Assembly (NCBI GenBank): GCA_022567855.1
Contig: JADFGE010000047.1
Coordinates: 1 to 11,848, forward strand
DNA length: 11,848 nt
Origin: Planctomycetota bacterium
GTDB taxonomy: Bacteria; Planctomycetota; Phycisphaerae; Phycisphaerales; SM1A02
Direction of reading: 5' to 3'
Position numbers and translations under genes: made by a program. The first letter of the stretch is position 1, and each line of letters opens with the position of its first letter. Positions 1 through 7,084 of this stretch are shown here, piece after piece. Under the pieces are notes generated by a model, which saw only the letters and a program-made list of their open reading frames with translations, made no database searches and was not told the DNA's origin.

Positions 1-45
1 TGCGCTGCGGCGGAGCGAATTTCCGATGCGTAAACCAGCGAGCCG

Positions 46-62
46 TCCCGATTCAATCGGGA
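46..62. repeat. 17-bp palindrome TCCCGATTCAATCGGGA
   Basis: This is a perfect inverted repeat with 8-bp arms around one central base. Fifteen of its bases recur at 6856-6870 inside the MITE-like element, so it looks like a dispersed repeat and not a local operator. The surrounding stretch 1-221 also holds a small CGGGC-GTTA-GCCCG hairpin (129-142) and two copies of GGCGGGCTCG (154-163 and 184-193). I see no supportable gene in 1-221. Confidence 0.6.
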
Positions 63-221
63 TCCCCGCCCGCGGTTCACGTGCGGGATGGGTTGGCGGG
101 ACGGTGCGCGGCGGAAGCGTTTGGCGTGCGGGCGTTAGCCCGGCCCGGGGACGGGCGGGCTCGCTAGAGAATCTGCCCAGACAGGCGGGCTCGGTGGGGA
201 ATGGGCGGTGATGAGCGGGTT

Positions 222-521
222 CTATTGCCGGATCAAGGCGGGAATCAGTTGGTCGGCATCGTCAAACCGCCGTCGGGCTAAGGAGGCGTCGAACTGTTCC
301 GGCAAGTCGTGAGGTTCCAGACGATCCAGTAAAAAGCGCATCACGGCTTCGGCTACGCGCTGGGGCGGATCGCTGCCGGTGGAGGACCAGTGGTTGTAAT
401 CAGCCCAGGAAAGTTGCATGGTGAATCGGCGCGGTTTGGGCGAGTTACCGGATGCGGTCTGCACCAGGTAGGACCAGCCGGTGGCATTCTCGCGCTCGGT
501 GATGATCTGAAAGGGGGCCAC
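222..521 (-). CDS. Hypothetical protein, 99 aa
   Basis: This small soluble protein of unknown function is not one I recognise as a named family. It begins at a GTG preceded by CAGGAG eight bases upstream, which supports this start over the overlapping out-of-frame ATG frame. The N-terminal half looks beta-rich and contains FTMQLSWADYNHW (about residues 33-45). The C-terminal half is predicted helical, with the segment RVAEAVMRFLLDRL followed by an acidic, leucine-rich end that finishes LIRQ. It has no signal peptide, membrane segment or cysteine pair. It is divergent from the ABC permease gene, with 98 bp between them. Real-gene status rests on the start signal, coherent amphipathic sequence and lack of a better competing frame. 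Confidence 0.7.
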   Translation of the reverse strand: MAPFQIITERENATGWSYLVQTASGNSPKPRRFTMQLSWADYNHWSSTGSDPPQRVAEAVMRFLLDRLEPHDLPEQFDASLARRRFDDADQLIPALIRQ

Positions 522-579
522 CTTCGCTGCTCCTGTCGGTATAGGATCACGTCCTAGTCTACCTCGGTCGTGCCGTCGT

Positions 580-593
580 CCCGGCGCGCCGGG
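580..593. repeat. 14-bp GC palindrome in divergent promoter region
   Basis: CCCGGCGCGCCGGG is a perfect palindrome with no loop. It lies between the divergent 99-aa gene and the ABC permease. A smaller interrupted palindrome, AGGA-N5-TCCT, lies at 543-555. Either could bind a dimeric regulator, but no clear -35/-10 pair is visible for either gene and the site may be chance in GC-rich DNA. Confidence 0.3.
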
Positions 594-619
594 AGTCGAG
601 TTCCTCTGGATACCTGCTC

Positions 620-1951
620 ATGGCGTTCCTGCTTGAAATCATTCGTCTTGGTCTGAATAACCTCCGGCTGCACATGTTGCGGTCGGTGCTGACGAGCCTG
701 GGGATCATCCTCGGGGTGGCGGCGGTGATCGTGATGGTGTCGATCGGCGAGGGGAACAAGCAGGCGGCGCTGCGGCAGATTCAAGCGCTGGGGGCTACGA
801 ATGTAATCGTGCGCTCGTCGAAGCCGCCGGAGGCCGCCGATTTCGGCGGGGAGACGCGGTCATTCGTGGCGGCCTACGGGATCACGCGCCTGGACATGAG
901 GCGTGTGGAGCACAATCTCTCCGATGTGGCGTACATCGTCCCGCTCAAGGCGGTTGGGGCTGAGATCTCCTATCAATCGCAACGGATGGGCAGCCAGGTC
1001 TTTGGCACGCTGCCGCGTCTGCGGAAGGTGGCGAATCTGCGGCTCGAACCGCGCGGCCGGTATCTCACCGCTGAGGACCTACGGAACTCGGCGCCGGTGG
1101 CGGTGGTCGGTTCGGAGGTCGCGCAGAAGTTTTTCAGGATGCGCGATCCTTTGGGGGCGACGTTCCGAATCGATCAGCAGGCGTTCCGGGTGATCGGGGT
1201 GCTGAGGCCGATCGGCCTGGCGGGGGGGGCGAGTTCGCCGTTGGTGGGCCGGGATTGGAACAAGGACGTTCACATCCCGATGACGACGGCCGAGAACCAG
1301 TTCGGCGATATTGTCCTGCGCCGACAGTCAGGCTCGTTCTCGGGCGAGCAGGTCGAGATCGCGGAGATATACATTACCGCCAACTCCACGGATGCCGTCC
1401 TGGAAACGGCTGACCGCGTCAGGCGGGTTATGGAGGTCGGGCACCCGGAGTTCAGCGACGTGCAACTGATCGTGCCCTGGGAATTGCTGGAGAACGTCAA
1501 GAAGACGCAGCTCGTGTGGAACATCGTGCTCATTGCGATCGCGGCGATCAGTCTGCTCGTCGGCGGTATCGGGATCATGAACATTATGCTGGCGTCGGTG
1601 ACGGAGCGGACACGAGAGATCGGCATCCGCCGGGCCCTGGGCGCGACGCGCAAACACATCGTCGCGCAGTTCCTGGTCGAGACGGGTTCGCTGACCGCGG
1701 TCGGTGGGGTGCTGGGAGTATTGATCGGCGTGGGGGTGTCGATTGGGCTCGATCAGGTGGTGCCGTGGATTCTCGACCTGGCAGTGGTGCGCCGATACTT
1801 TGACGTGGCGGTGACGCTGGAGACGCAGATCACCATGTGGTCGATCATCGTGTCGTTTGTGGTGGCATCGTTGGTGGGGCTGGTGTTCGGGATCTACCCG
1901 GCGGTGTTGGCGAGTCGCCAGGATCCGATCGTCGCCCTGCGACATGATTGA
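620..1951 (+). CDS. ABC transporter permease, MacB/FtsX type
   Basis: This is the membrane subunit of a MacB-type (mechanotransmission) ABC transporter, 443 aa. Family members work with a separate or fused ATPase to move lipoproteins, peptides, toxins or drugs from the periplasmic face. An N-terminal helix (about residues 22-42, GIILGVAAVIVMV) is followed by a roughly 250-residue periplasmic MacB_PCD domain. The C-terminal FtsX domain has three helices near 300-325, 350-375 and 402-430. The conserved loop ERTREIGIRRALGATRKHI (about 330-350), which docks on the ATPase, is intact. The protein is full length for a stand-alone permease, without the N-terminal ATPase of true MacB. No ATPase or membrane-fusion protein gene is adjacent in this window. 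The ATG at 620 lacks a strong Shine-Dalgarno, so the exact start is less certain than the family. It converges on the GT39 gene. Confidence 0.93.
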   Translation: MAFLLEIIRLGLNNLRLHMLRSVLTSLGIILGVAAVIVMVSIGEGNKQAALRQIQALGATNVIVRSSKPPEAADFGGETRSFVAAYGITRLDMRRVEHNLSDVAYIVPLKAVGAEISYQSQRMGSQVFGTLPRLRKVANLRLEPRGRYLTAEDLRNSAPVAVVGSEVAQKFFRMRDPLGATFRIDQQAFRVIGVLRPIGLAGGASSPLVGRDWNKDVHIPMTTAENQFGDIVLRRQSGSFSGEQVEIAEIYITANSTDAVLETADRVRRVMEVGHPEFSDVQLIVPWELLENVKKTQLVWNIVLIAIAAISLLVGGIGIMNIMLASVTERTREIGIRRALGATRKHIVAQFLVETGSLTAVGGVLGVLIGVGVSIGLDQVVPWILDLAVVRRYFDVAVTLETQITMWSIIVSFVVASLVGLVFGIYPAVLASRQDPIVALRHD

Positions 1952-1960
1952 GAAGAGTTG

Positions 1961-1983
1961 TTAGTTGTCAGTTGTCAGTTGTT
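1961..1983. repeat. Tandem GTTGTCA repeat at convergent gene ends
   Basis: Three near-tandem units (AGTTGTC, AGTTGTC, AGTTGTT) occupy the 23-bp gap between the convergent ABC permease and GT39 genes and run into the end of the latter. The TGA of the glycosyltransferase (complement of 1975-1977) and its last codons (Asn-Asn) are formed by this repeat, so it has replaced or set the native 3' end. No terminator hairpin is visible here. Confidence 0.55.
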
Positions 1984-3711
1984 GGGTTTGGCGGCTGCTT
2001 TCGCGTACACCTCGACAGAGCCGTTGTTCCAATCGACCCACCCCCGGAAGTGGTGCACGGATTTGTATCCGCGTTGCTGTAGCATCGCGGCATGGTCGGC
2101 GCTGAGGTGATTCGGATAGTACAGGATGATCCATTGCGGGTTGACATCGTTGAGCTTTTGGGGCAAGTCGACGCCGTGCCTGAGGCTATAGGTCGGTTGT
2201 GGATCGAATAGATACAGGTCCATCACGCGATGGGCCAGGCCGATGACCAGGATCGAGTCGCCGTCGTTGTGATGTTGGATTACATATTCAGCCGCATCGC
2301 GCAGCGGTTGCTTGGCGGGTCGAACGGCGAGATCAGCGGCGCTGAGTGCGACGATGATGAGTAAGAGCAGTAGTGCGGCGATTCGCTTCTTGTGCCAAAG
2401 ACAATCGATGCCGCCGGCCATGAGCAGGACGGCCCCGGGCAGACTGAACAGGGCGAAGCGTGCATACATCCACGAATCAGCCAGCGACACGACAACCACC
2501 AATAAAGGCGCCCCCACCATCGCGATCACCCCGACTTCGCGTAAAATGGGTCGGGAGTCGTTTTTGGGGGGTTGAGGCGAGTTGGTCAAGCCGACGAGTA
2601 GCGATATCAGTCCGGGCCAGGCGGCCCAGGCGTACCACGATCCGCCGAGTTGCAGCAGGGCATGCCAGCCTTCGGGACCGAGGAGGCCGGGCTCATCGCC
2701 GGCGGAGGCGACGTAGGTTTCGCGTGCGTTCAACAGATCGGGAATGGCTGGTGCGTAAAGGGTGATTGTCAACACGGCGGCGAAGATCAACGCCAATGCG
2801 CCGCGGACCGCCCACGCGCGTTCCTTGTGTCGCGTCGCCCGCCAGAGGAACCACACGGCGTGTCCGATGGGTACGAAGGCGGTGACGAAATGCGTCCACA
2901 CCCCCAATGCGCAGACGCCTGCATAGGCGCACCACAGCCACGCTCGATCGTTTGTTCGCGTCGCCACGAGCAGCCACGTCGCCCAAGCCGAAAAACAGAT
3001 CATCATGCTGTACCCGCGGGCTTCGACGCCTTCCAAAACCGCGACCGGCAGCACGGCCATGAGCAGGCCGGCGATCACCGCCGCGCGTCGCGTCAGCGTA
3101 CGCTGCGCTAGCGCATACATGCCGACGATTGCGCCGAGTGAAAACAACAGAGCCGGTAAGCGCAGCGCGAGCTCGAACCCCAGCGCGGGCTCGAACAGAT
3201 CGACCGCGAACCAACTCAGCAGCGTGTGGGCGACATGGTTTGCCGGGTCATAGAGATTTCCCATAATCGACCCGGGTCCGTGGATGCCGAAGGAAAGCCA
3301 CGCCGCAATCTCGTCATACCAAAGACTCTCCTCGAGTCGAGTCGCGCGCACGAGGAGGCCTAGCACGATCAAGCCGGTCACGAGCCACAGGTCAGTCGAG
3401 CCGGAAGTGGGTGAGGCTTTGCGCTTCGATGGCCCATTCGGCTCGAGGCGCGTTAGCAGAAGCGGAATCGCGATCAAAATGGCTGCCGCCACGACGAGCA
3501 TGATTCGCCACAGCACGGCGCCTTGCCGGGTCACATCCGGCACGGGTGTTCGGCTTGGATGCGCAAACCAATCCGTCCATTGCTCGACGTTGATGAGGCC
3601 TCCGAGTAGAGCAGCCAACGCCGCAATCAACAGTGGCGCAATAAGCCAGCCGTGGCGTTTGATGGGGAAACTTGTCACATGCGTATCATACGAGACCTCC
3701 GTGATTCCCAT
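1975..3711 (-). CDS. GT39/ArnT-like membrane glycosyltransferase
   Basis: This polytopic inner-membrane protein is of the dolichyl/undecaprenyl-phosphate-sugar-dependent transferase class (GT-C fold, PMT/ArnT-like). Such enzymes move a sugar from a polyprenyl-phosphate carrier to an extracytoplasmic acceptor. It is 578 aa from the preferred ATG. The first large loop carries ESLWYDEIAAW, with the acidic DE pair typical of the GT-C active site. It is followed by an NH...LLSWF...ELALRLPALLF region and an EARGYSMM motif matching the family's 'QEARPY' loop. About 10-12 transmembrane helices precede a soluble C-terminal domain of about 100 residues. The reading frame also has an ATG at 3729, but that codon lies inside the inverted repeat at 3721-3793, so the ATG at 3711 (MGITEV) is preferred. 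Neither start has a strong Shine-Dalgarno. The acceptor cannot be inferred. Confidence 0.88.
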   Translation of the reverse strand: MGITEVSYDTHVTSFPIKRHGWLIAPLLIAALAALLGGLINVEQWTDWFAHPSRTPVPDVTRQGAVLWRIMLVVAAAILIAIPLLLTRLEPNGPSKRKASPTSGSTDLWLVTGLIVLGLLVRATRLEESLWYDEIAAWLSFGIHGPGSIMGNLYDPANHVAHTLLSWFAVDLFEPALGFELALRLPALLFSLGAIVGMYALAQRTLTRRAAVIAGLLMAVLPVAVLEGVEARGYSMMICFSAWATWLLVATRTNDRAWLWCAYAGVCALGVWTHFVTAFVPIGHAVWFLWRATRHKERAWAVRGALALIFAAVLTITLYAPAIPDLLNARETYVASAGDEPGLLGPEGWHALLQLGGSWYAWAAWPGLISLLVGLTNSPQPPKNDSRPILREVGVIAMVGAPLLVVVVSLADSWMYARFALFSLPGAVLLMAGGIDCLWHKKRIAALLLLLIIVALSAADLAVRPAKQPLRDAAEYVIQHHNDGDSILVIGLAHRVMDLYLFDPQPTYSLRHGVDLPQKLNDVNPQWIILYYPNHLSADHAAMLQQRGYKSVHHFRGWVDWNNGSVEVYAKAAAKPNN

Positions 3712-3720
3712 GCGTTTCCG

Positions 3721-3793
3721 GGGTGCCATGCTTCATCCCCGGTCCACCGGGGTGAAGCATGCTTTGCCCTAAAAGGGTCAAAGCATGGCACCC
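3721..3793. repeat. Double-hairpin CATGCTT repeat
   Basis: This compact 73-bp structure has outer arms 3721-3733 and 3781-3793 (GGGTGCCATGCTT and its perfect complement). They enclose two hairpins in tandem. The first pairs 3727-3742 with 3747-3761 around a TCCA loop, with one bulged base. The second pairs 3758-3770 with 3774-3787 around AAA, also with one bulge. Each hairpin is bounded by CATGCTT/AAGCATG. It lies in the transcribed gap between the oxidoreductase and GT39 genes, both on the minus strand. It could act as an RNA-processing or attenuation structure, or simply be a REP-like dispersed element. No U-run follows on either strand, so a classical intrinsic terminator is unlikely. Confidence 0.75.
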
Positions 3794-3853
3794 GACCACG
3801 AATCAAGGGTGATGCGCATCATGAATTCATCATGTGTCACTGGCGTCCGTACT

Positions 3854-5305
3854 TCATCCGGCCGCGCCGCGATAGCGAAACAGCAGCCGCAGTATCCGCC
3901 GGGTTCGATCGCTGAAAAACGACTCGGCCAGATGATTGATCGCGACCCGACGATTGATTTCGCTCAGCGTGGGGTAGATATGCGTCGGGCCGGCGAGTTG
4001 TCCCATCGTCATGCCCCGGCTGATCGCGAGCACGTATTCGTGAATCAGCTCACCGGCATGCGGGCCGACGATCTGCGCCCCGATGATCTTCTTTCGCCAT
4101 CCTCGCTGGTAGAGAACTTTGATTTTCCCAGCGGTTGATGATTCGCACAGGGCTCGATCGTTGTCGGCAAACTTCGCCTCGGCGACGCTGTAGTCGATCT
4201 CGTCAGCCTGAGCGCGTTTCTCATTGAATCCCACACTGGCCAATTCCGGTTCGGTGTAAGTACACCAGCCGAAGGCGCGGTAGCTCACTTTCGCCGGCAG
4301 CTTGAAGACGATGTTTCGAATGGCGACGCTTGCTTCCAGTGACGCAGCATGCGTGAACATTGGTCCGCCGGCACAGTCACCCACGGCATAAATGTGCCGC
4401 ACGCTCGTCTGCATCCGTTTGTTGACGCAGATGCCGCGGCGGTCGTGATTGATGCCTGCGACATCCAGTTTCAATCCGTCGATGCTGGGCTTGCGCCCGA
4501 CGGCTACGAAAATCTCATCCGCCGCGATCTCATCGTGCTCACCGCGATATTCCAGGCTGATTCGTTTTTCGCCATTGTGGACGGAAACGCTCGCCGCGGT
4601 GCAATTCATGCGCAGATCCACCCCGTCGCGTTTCAGCGCATCGCACACGATCGCCGACATGTCGTCATCTTCCCGGCTCAGCACACAATCAGCGGATTCA
4701 ATGAGCGTGACGTTCGTTCCCAGGCGGGCGAACGCTTGGGCCATCTCGACGCCGATGGGACCGCCCCCGATTACCGTGAGGCGCTTGGGTTGGGTCTTGA
4801 GCGTGAAGACGTCCTCGTTGGTGATGTATCCCGCTTCTTTGAGCCCGTCGATGGGCGGAACGACCGGGCTCGAGCCGGTGGCGATGACGATTTTGTTTGC
4901 GGTGACAGTCTGATCGTTGACGCGCAGCGTATGAGGATCGACGAATGTTGCGTGAGCTTCGTACACGCTCAAACCCATCTCACGGAAGTACGAAGCTGTT
5001 TCGTGCTCGCGGATATGATCTTGGATTGCAGCGATTCGGCCTGTTATTCGGTCCCAGTGAAGGCGCGGCTCAATGGATTCGATCCCGAACCGGTTGGCCT
5101 CGCGCATCAGCGCGGCGGCCCGGCTCGATGCGATAAGCGATTTGCTGGGGACGCATCCGAAGTTCAGGCAATCGCCGCCGAAGAACCGCCCTTCGATCAA
5201 GGCGGTTTTGAGGCAGAGCTTGTGGGCGACGATGGCGGCCACGAGCCCGCCTGACCCGCCCCCGATTACCGCCAGATCAAAAGTGTCAACTCGGTTGGAT
5301 GCCAA
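3854..5305 (-). CDS. MerA/Lpd-like FAD disulfide oxidoreductase
   Basis: This is a class-I pyridine nucleotide-disulfide oxidoreductase, 483 aa, using FAD and NAD(P)H. FAD-binding VIGGGSGG lies at residues 13-20. The redox pair GGDCLNFGC has C46 and C51. The NAD(P)-binding motif VIGGGPIG is at 178-185, the second FAD motif IYAVGDC at 305-311, and the dimer-domain His/Glu motif THIYPTLSE at 441-449. It lacks the HMA domain and C-terminal vicinal cysteines of true mercuric reductase, so the substrate is unknown. The start is a TTG at 5305 with AGGAG seven bases upstream, giving MASNRVDTFDLAVIGGG. An upstream ATG at 5617 would add 104 residues of nonsense read out of frame through the glycosyltransferase gene and is rejected. 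The gene overlaps the upstream glycosyltransferase stop by 20 bp, which implies translational coupling. Related enzymes often sit next to TVP38-family genes, as here. Confidence 0.93.
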   Translation of the reverse strand: MASNRVDTFDLAVIGGGSGGLVAAIVAHKLCLKTALIEGRFFGGDCLNFGCVPSKSLIASSRAAALMREANRFGIESIEPRLHWDRITGRIAAIQDHIREHETASYFREMGLSVYEAHATFVDPHTLRVNDQTVTANKIVIATGSSPVVPPIDGLKEAGYITNEDVFTLKTQPKRLTVIGGGPIGVEMAQAFARLGTNVTLIESADCVLSREDDDMSAIVCDALKRDGVDLRMNCTAASVSVHNGEKRISLEYRGEHDEIAADEIFVAVGRKPSIDGLKLDVAGINHDRRGICVNKRMQTSVRHIYAVGDCAGGPMFTHAASLEASVAIRNIVFKLPAKVSYRAFGWCTYTEPELASVGFNEKRAQADEIDYSVAEAKFADNDRALCESSTAGKIKVLYQRGWRKKIIGAQIVGPHAGELIHEYVLAISRGMTMGQLAGPTHIYPTLSEINRRVAINHLAESFFSDRTRRILRLLFRYRGAAG

Positions 5306-6023
5306 GCGCCGGCTCCTCTCGCCGCAGACGATAGCCGATCGCACACCCCCAGTTCCCCAGTGTCGTCTGTACCACGCCGCGCCGCCAGTGCCGATGATCG
5401 ATCGTGACCGGGCAATCGACCAACAGCCAGTGGCCGTAGCGCCGACATCGGAGCGCCAGCTCCAGGTCCTCCATGGACGGCTGATTCGGAAAACCGCCGG
5501 CGCGGGCCACGACATCCGTTCGCACGAACATAGCTTGATCACCGTAGGGTAATTGCCATCGTGAGGCGCGAAAACGATTGCCGTACTCGACGATCCTGAA
5601 CCTGAATCGCGGATCATTGATCACGTGTCCGAGCACGCCGCCGACGGCGCGTGGATGCGCCGTCAACGTCTCGACGATCGCCGCCCGCGTATCAGAACGG
5701 AATCGCATGTCCGCATGGGCGATCAAAACAATATCGACACACTCGCATAGCGCTTCGTACCCTTCTGCAACCGCATACCCGCGGTGCCGTTCGCTGCGGC
5801 GGATGACACGCGCGCCGGACCGCTGGGCAAGGGTTGCGGTTTCGTCGGTGGACGCAGCATCGACAACGATAATTTGATCAGAGCACGCTTGAAAGGTCGC
5901 AAGACTTGCAAGACACGGGCCGATGTTGCGCGTTTCGTTGAACGCTGGGATCACAACACCGATGCGCAGTGGTCGGCTAGGCGGGATCGTCGGGCTTGGC
6001 AGCTTGGAGGTCGGCTTGTCCAC
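5286..6023 (-). CDS. Family-2 glycosyltransferase, TIGR04283-like
   Basis: This is a GT-A fold, family-2 glycosyltransferase, about 245 aa, cytoplasmic. The nucleotide-sugar site begins with IGVVIPAFNETRNIG (residues 21-35), followed by IIVVDAASTDET (51-62) and the acidic metal-binding segment AHADMRF (102-108). The acceptor-side motifs YGDQAMFVR (160-168), GGFP and MEDLELALR (184-192) resemble the TIGR04283 group, called rSAM/selenodomain-associated transferase 2. That group recurs in clusters with TVP38/TMEM64 and MerA-like proteins. The GTG at 6023 gives a 47-bp overlap with the TVP38 gene. The first about 18 residues are proline-rich and not needed for the fold, so a later start cannot be excluded. 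Its stop overlaps the start of the oxidoreductase. The sugar and acceptor are unknown. Confidence 0.88.
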   Translation of the reverse strand: MDKPTSKLPSPTIPPSRPLRIGVVIPAFNETRNIGPCLASLATFQACSDQIIVVDAASTDETATLAQRSGARVIRRSERHRGYAVAEGYEALCECVDIVLIAHADMRFRSDTRAAIVETLTAHPRAVGGVLGHVINDPRFRFRIVEYGNRFRASRWQLPYGDQAMFVRTDVVARAGGFPNQPSMEDLELALRCRRYGHWLLVDCPVTIDHRHWRRGVVQTTLGNWGCAIGYRLRREEPALGIQPS

Positions 6024-6729
6024 GCATCTTGTTCCAGGATCGTTTGGCCACGACCGCGGCGGTCAGCATAACGATAAGGGCCACGGCGAACCCTCCGACG
6101 ATCGGCCAGGGAACCGCGCCTTGGCGAATTGCGCCGAATGCACCGGTGACGCCCAGCACGTAGAAGGCCGTGGCCGGCAACATGCAAACCCATGTTGCGA
6201 GCAGATATTTCCAGAATCCGACACGAGTGAGCCCGAATCCATAATTCAGCAGGTTGTAGGGGATGATCGGCAAGAGGCGGGTGATGGCGACAACCCATAC
6301 GCCGTGCGTCTCGGTGGCTCGATCGAGCTTTGCAAACGCCTCGCGCCGCATTGCCCAGGTCCGAGTCGAGTCACGGGCGAACCGCCGGGCTATGAGGAAG
6401 CACGCTGCCGCCCCGAGCGTCGATCCTGCCGACACACTCGCCAGCGCTATCCATGGTGAGGACGCAAACGCCGATGCCCCGACCAACGTGATAGGCGTGC
6501 CCGGGAAACCTGCGACCGTCCACAGGACGTAGATCAGGACGTACGCCAGCGGCCCCCACGGTCCCATCGATTGGATTGTCTGCTGGACCCATTCGAGCAC
6601 GGGTTGAAGTTCCTGTCGAAAGGCGAACCCAAGCCCGATCGCGAGGCCAACAACCACGAGGAGACCGATTGCCCGCCAAGGAATTCGCGAGCGCATTGAC
6701 CGGGTGATCTGGTTCGTATCAGTACTCAT
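5977..6729 (-). CDS. TVP38/TMEM64 (DedA/VTT) membrane protein
   Basis: This integral membrane protein of the SNARE-associated/VTT family is 250 aa. The family includes YdjX/YdjZ, and DedA relatives are lipid-carrier or lipid transporters or scramblases. A short basic cytoplasmic N-terminus precedes a first helix (20-38). The VTT core carries FPGTPITLVGASAF (75-88), a glycine-rich helix ending ACFLIARRFAR (109-119), and RLLPIIPYNLLNYGFGLT (151-168), the family's Arg/Pro-rich reentrant signature. A final helix spans about 208-227 and is followed by a charged tail. The ATG at 6729 has only a weak GGGCAG upstream. It is the first gene of the three-gene minus-strand operon and overlaps the glycosyltransferase start by 47 bp. 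Its exact transport role here is not known. Confidence 0.93.
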   Translation of the reverse strand: MSTDTNQITRSMRSRIPWRAIGLLVVVGLAIGLGFAFRQELQPVLEWVQQTIQSMGPWGPLAYVLIYVLWTVAGFPGTPITLVGASAFASSPWIALASVSAGSTLGAAACFLIARRFARDSTRTWAMRREAFAKLDRATETHGVWVVAITRLLPIIPYNLLNYGFGLTRVGFWKYLLATWVCMLPATAFYVLGVTGAFGAIRQGAVPWPIVGGFAVALIVMLTAAVVAKRSWNKMRGQADLQAAKPDDPA

Positions 6730-6855
6730 CTGCCCAATCGTATGGTGATTGCAAGACGCAGCACCCGTGAGCGTGCTCTAGAGCGGTTTCACTGATCTTG
6801 TAGCATCACGCCATGGCAGGAACGGGACCACGTCGCGGCCTCAAAACCGATGGTA

Positions 6856-6870
6856 TCCCGATTCAATCGG
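6856..6870. repeat. Second copy of TCCCGATTCAATCGG
   Basis: These fifteen bases are identical to the palindrome at 46-62, and the copy is itself palindromic over CCGATTCAATCGG. It sits inside the MITE-like element. Confidence 0.6.
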
Positions 6871-6876
6871 AAGCTC

Positions 6877-6987
6877 GCCCATGCCAATATCCAGTGGCAT
6901 GGGCATCCTGCCCGTGCAGATGTCACGCCATGATAAGTCGCACGGGCAAGTCTCCATAGGCGACTCGCCGAGGCGAGATGCCCGTGC
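6877..6987. repeat. Hairpin cluster of GCCCATGCCA and TGCCCGTGC repeats
   Basis: A perfect 10-bp stem, GCCCATGCCA (6877-6886) with TGGCATGGGC (6895-6904), is followed by TGCCCGTGC (6909-6917), its complement (6940-6948) and a third direct copy (6979-6987). CTCGCC-GA-GGCGAG (6964-6977) adds another small stem. On the plus strand this repeat produces spurious peptides containing MGILPV. I interpret it as a dispersed repeat cargo of the MITE-like element and not as a gene. Confidence 0.65.
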
Positions 6988-7084
6988 CACCGGAGTCGCG
7001 CCGATCGATCCGTCGGGACCGGCAAATGTATCGTGGCGCCAGACGACCAGCACATGCAGCCGCTACGTCTTCATTGAAACTGCT

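Noticed and set aside
26..211. 61-aa plus-strand frame
   Set aside because: Gly/Arg/Ser-rich low-complexity translation of repeat-like GC DNA, including the palindrome. No Shine-Dalgarno and no recognisable fold.
1328..1945. 205-aa minus-strand frame opposite the ABC permease
   Set aside because: His/Arg/Asp-rich antisense shadow of a well-supported permease in GC-rich DNA.
4349..5254. 301-aa plus-strand frame opposite the oxidoreductase
   Set aside because: Antisense shadow. The minus strand carries all flavoprotein motifs.
5306..5617. N-terminal extension of the oxidoreductase to ATG 5617
   Set aside because: The added residues are the glycosyltransferase gene read out of frame. The TTG at 5305 has a proper Shine-Dalgarno and fits the family N-terminus.
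6877..6987. Possible CRISPR array
   Set aside because: The repeats are inverted and short, differ in spacing and have no regular spacers. They are hairpins, and no cas gene is near.
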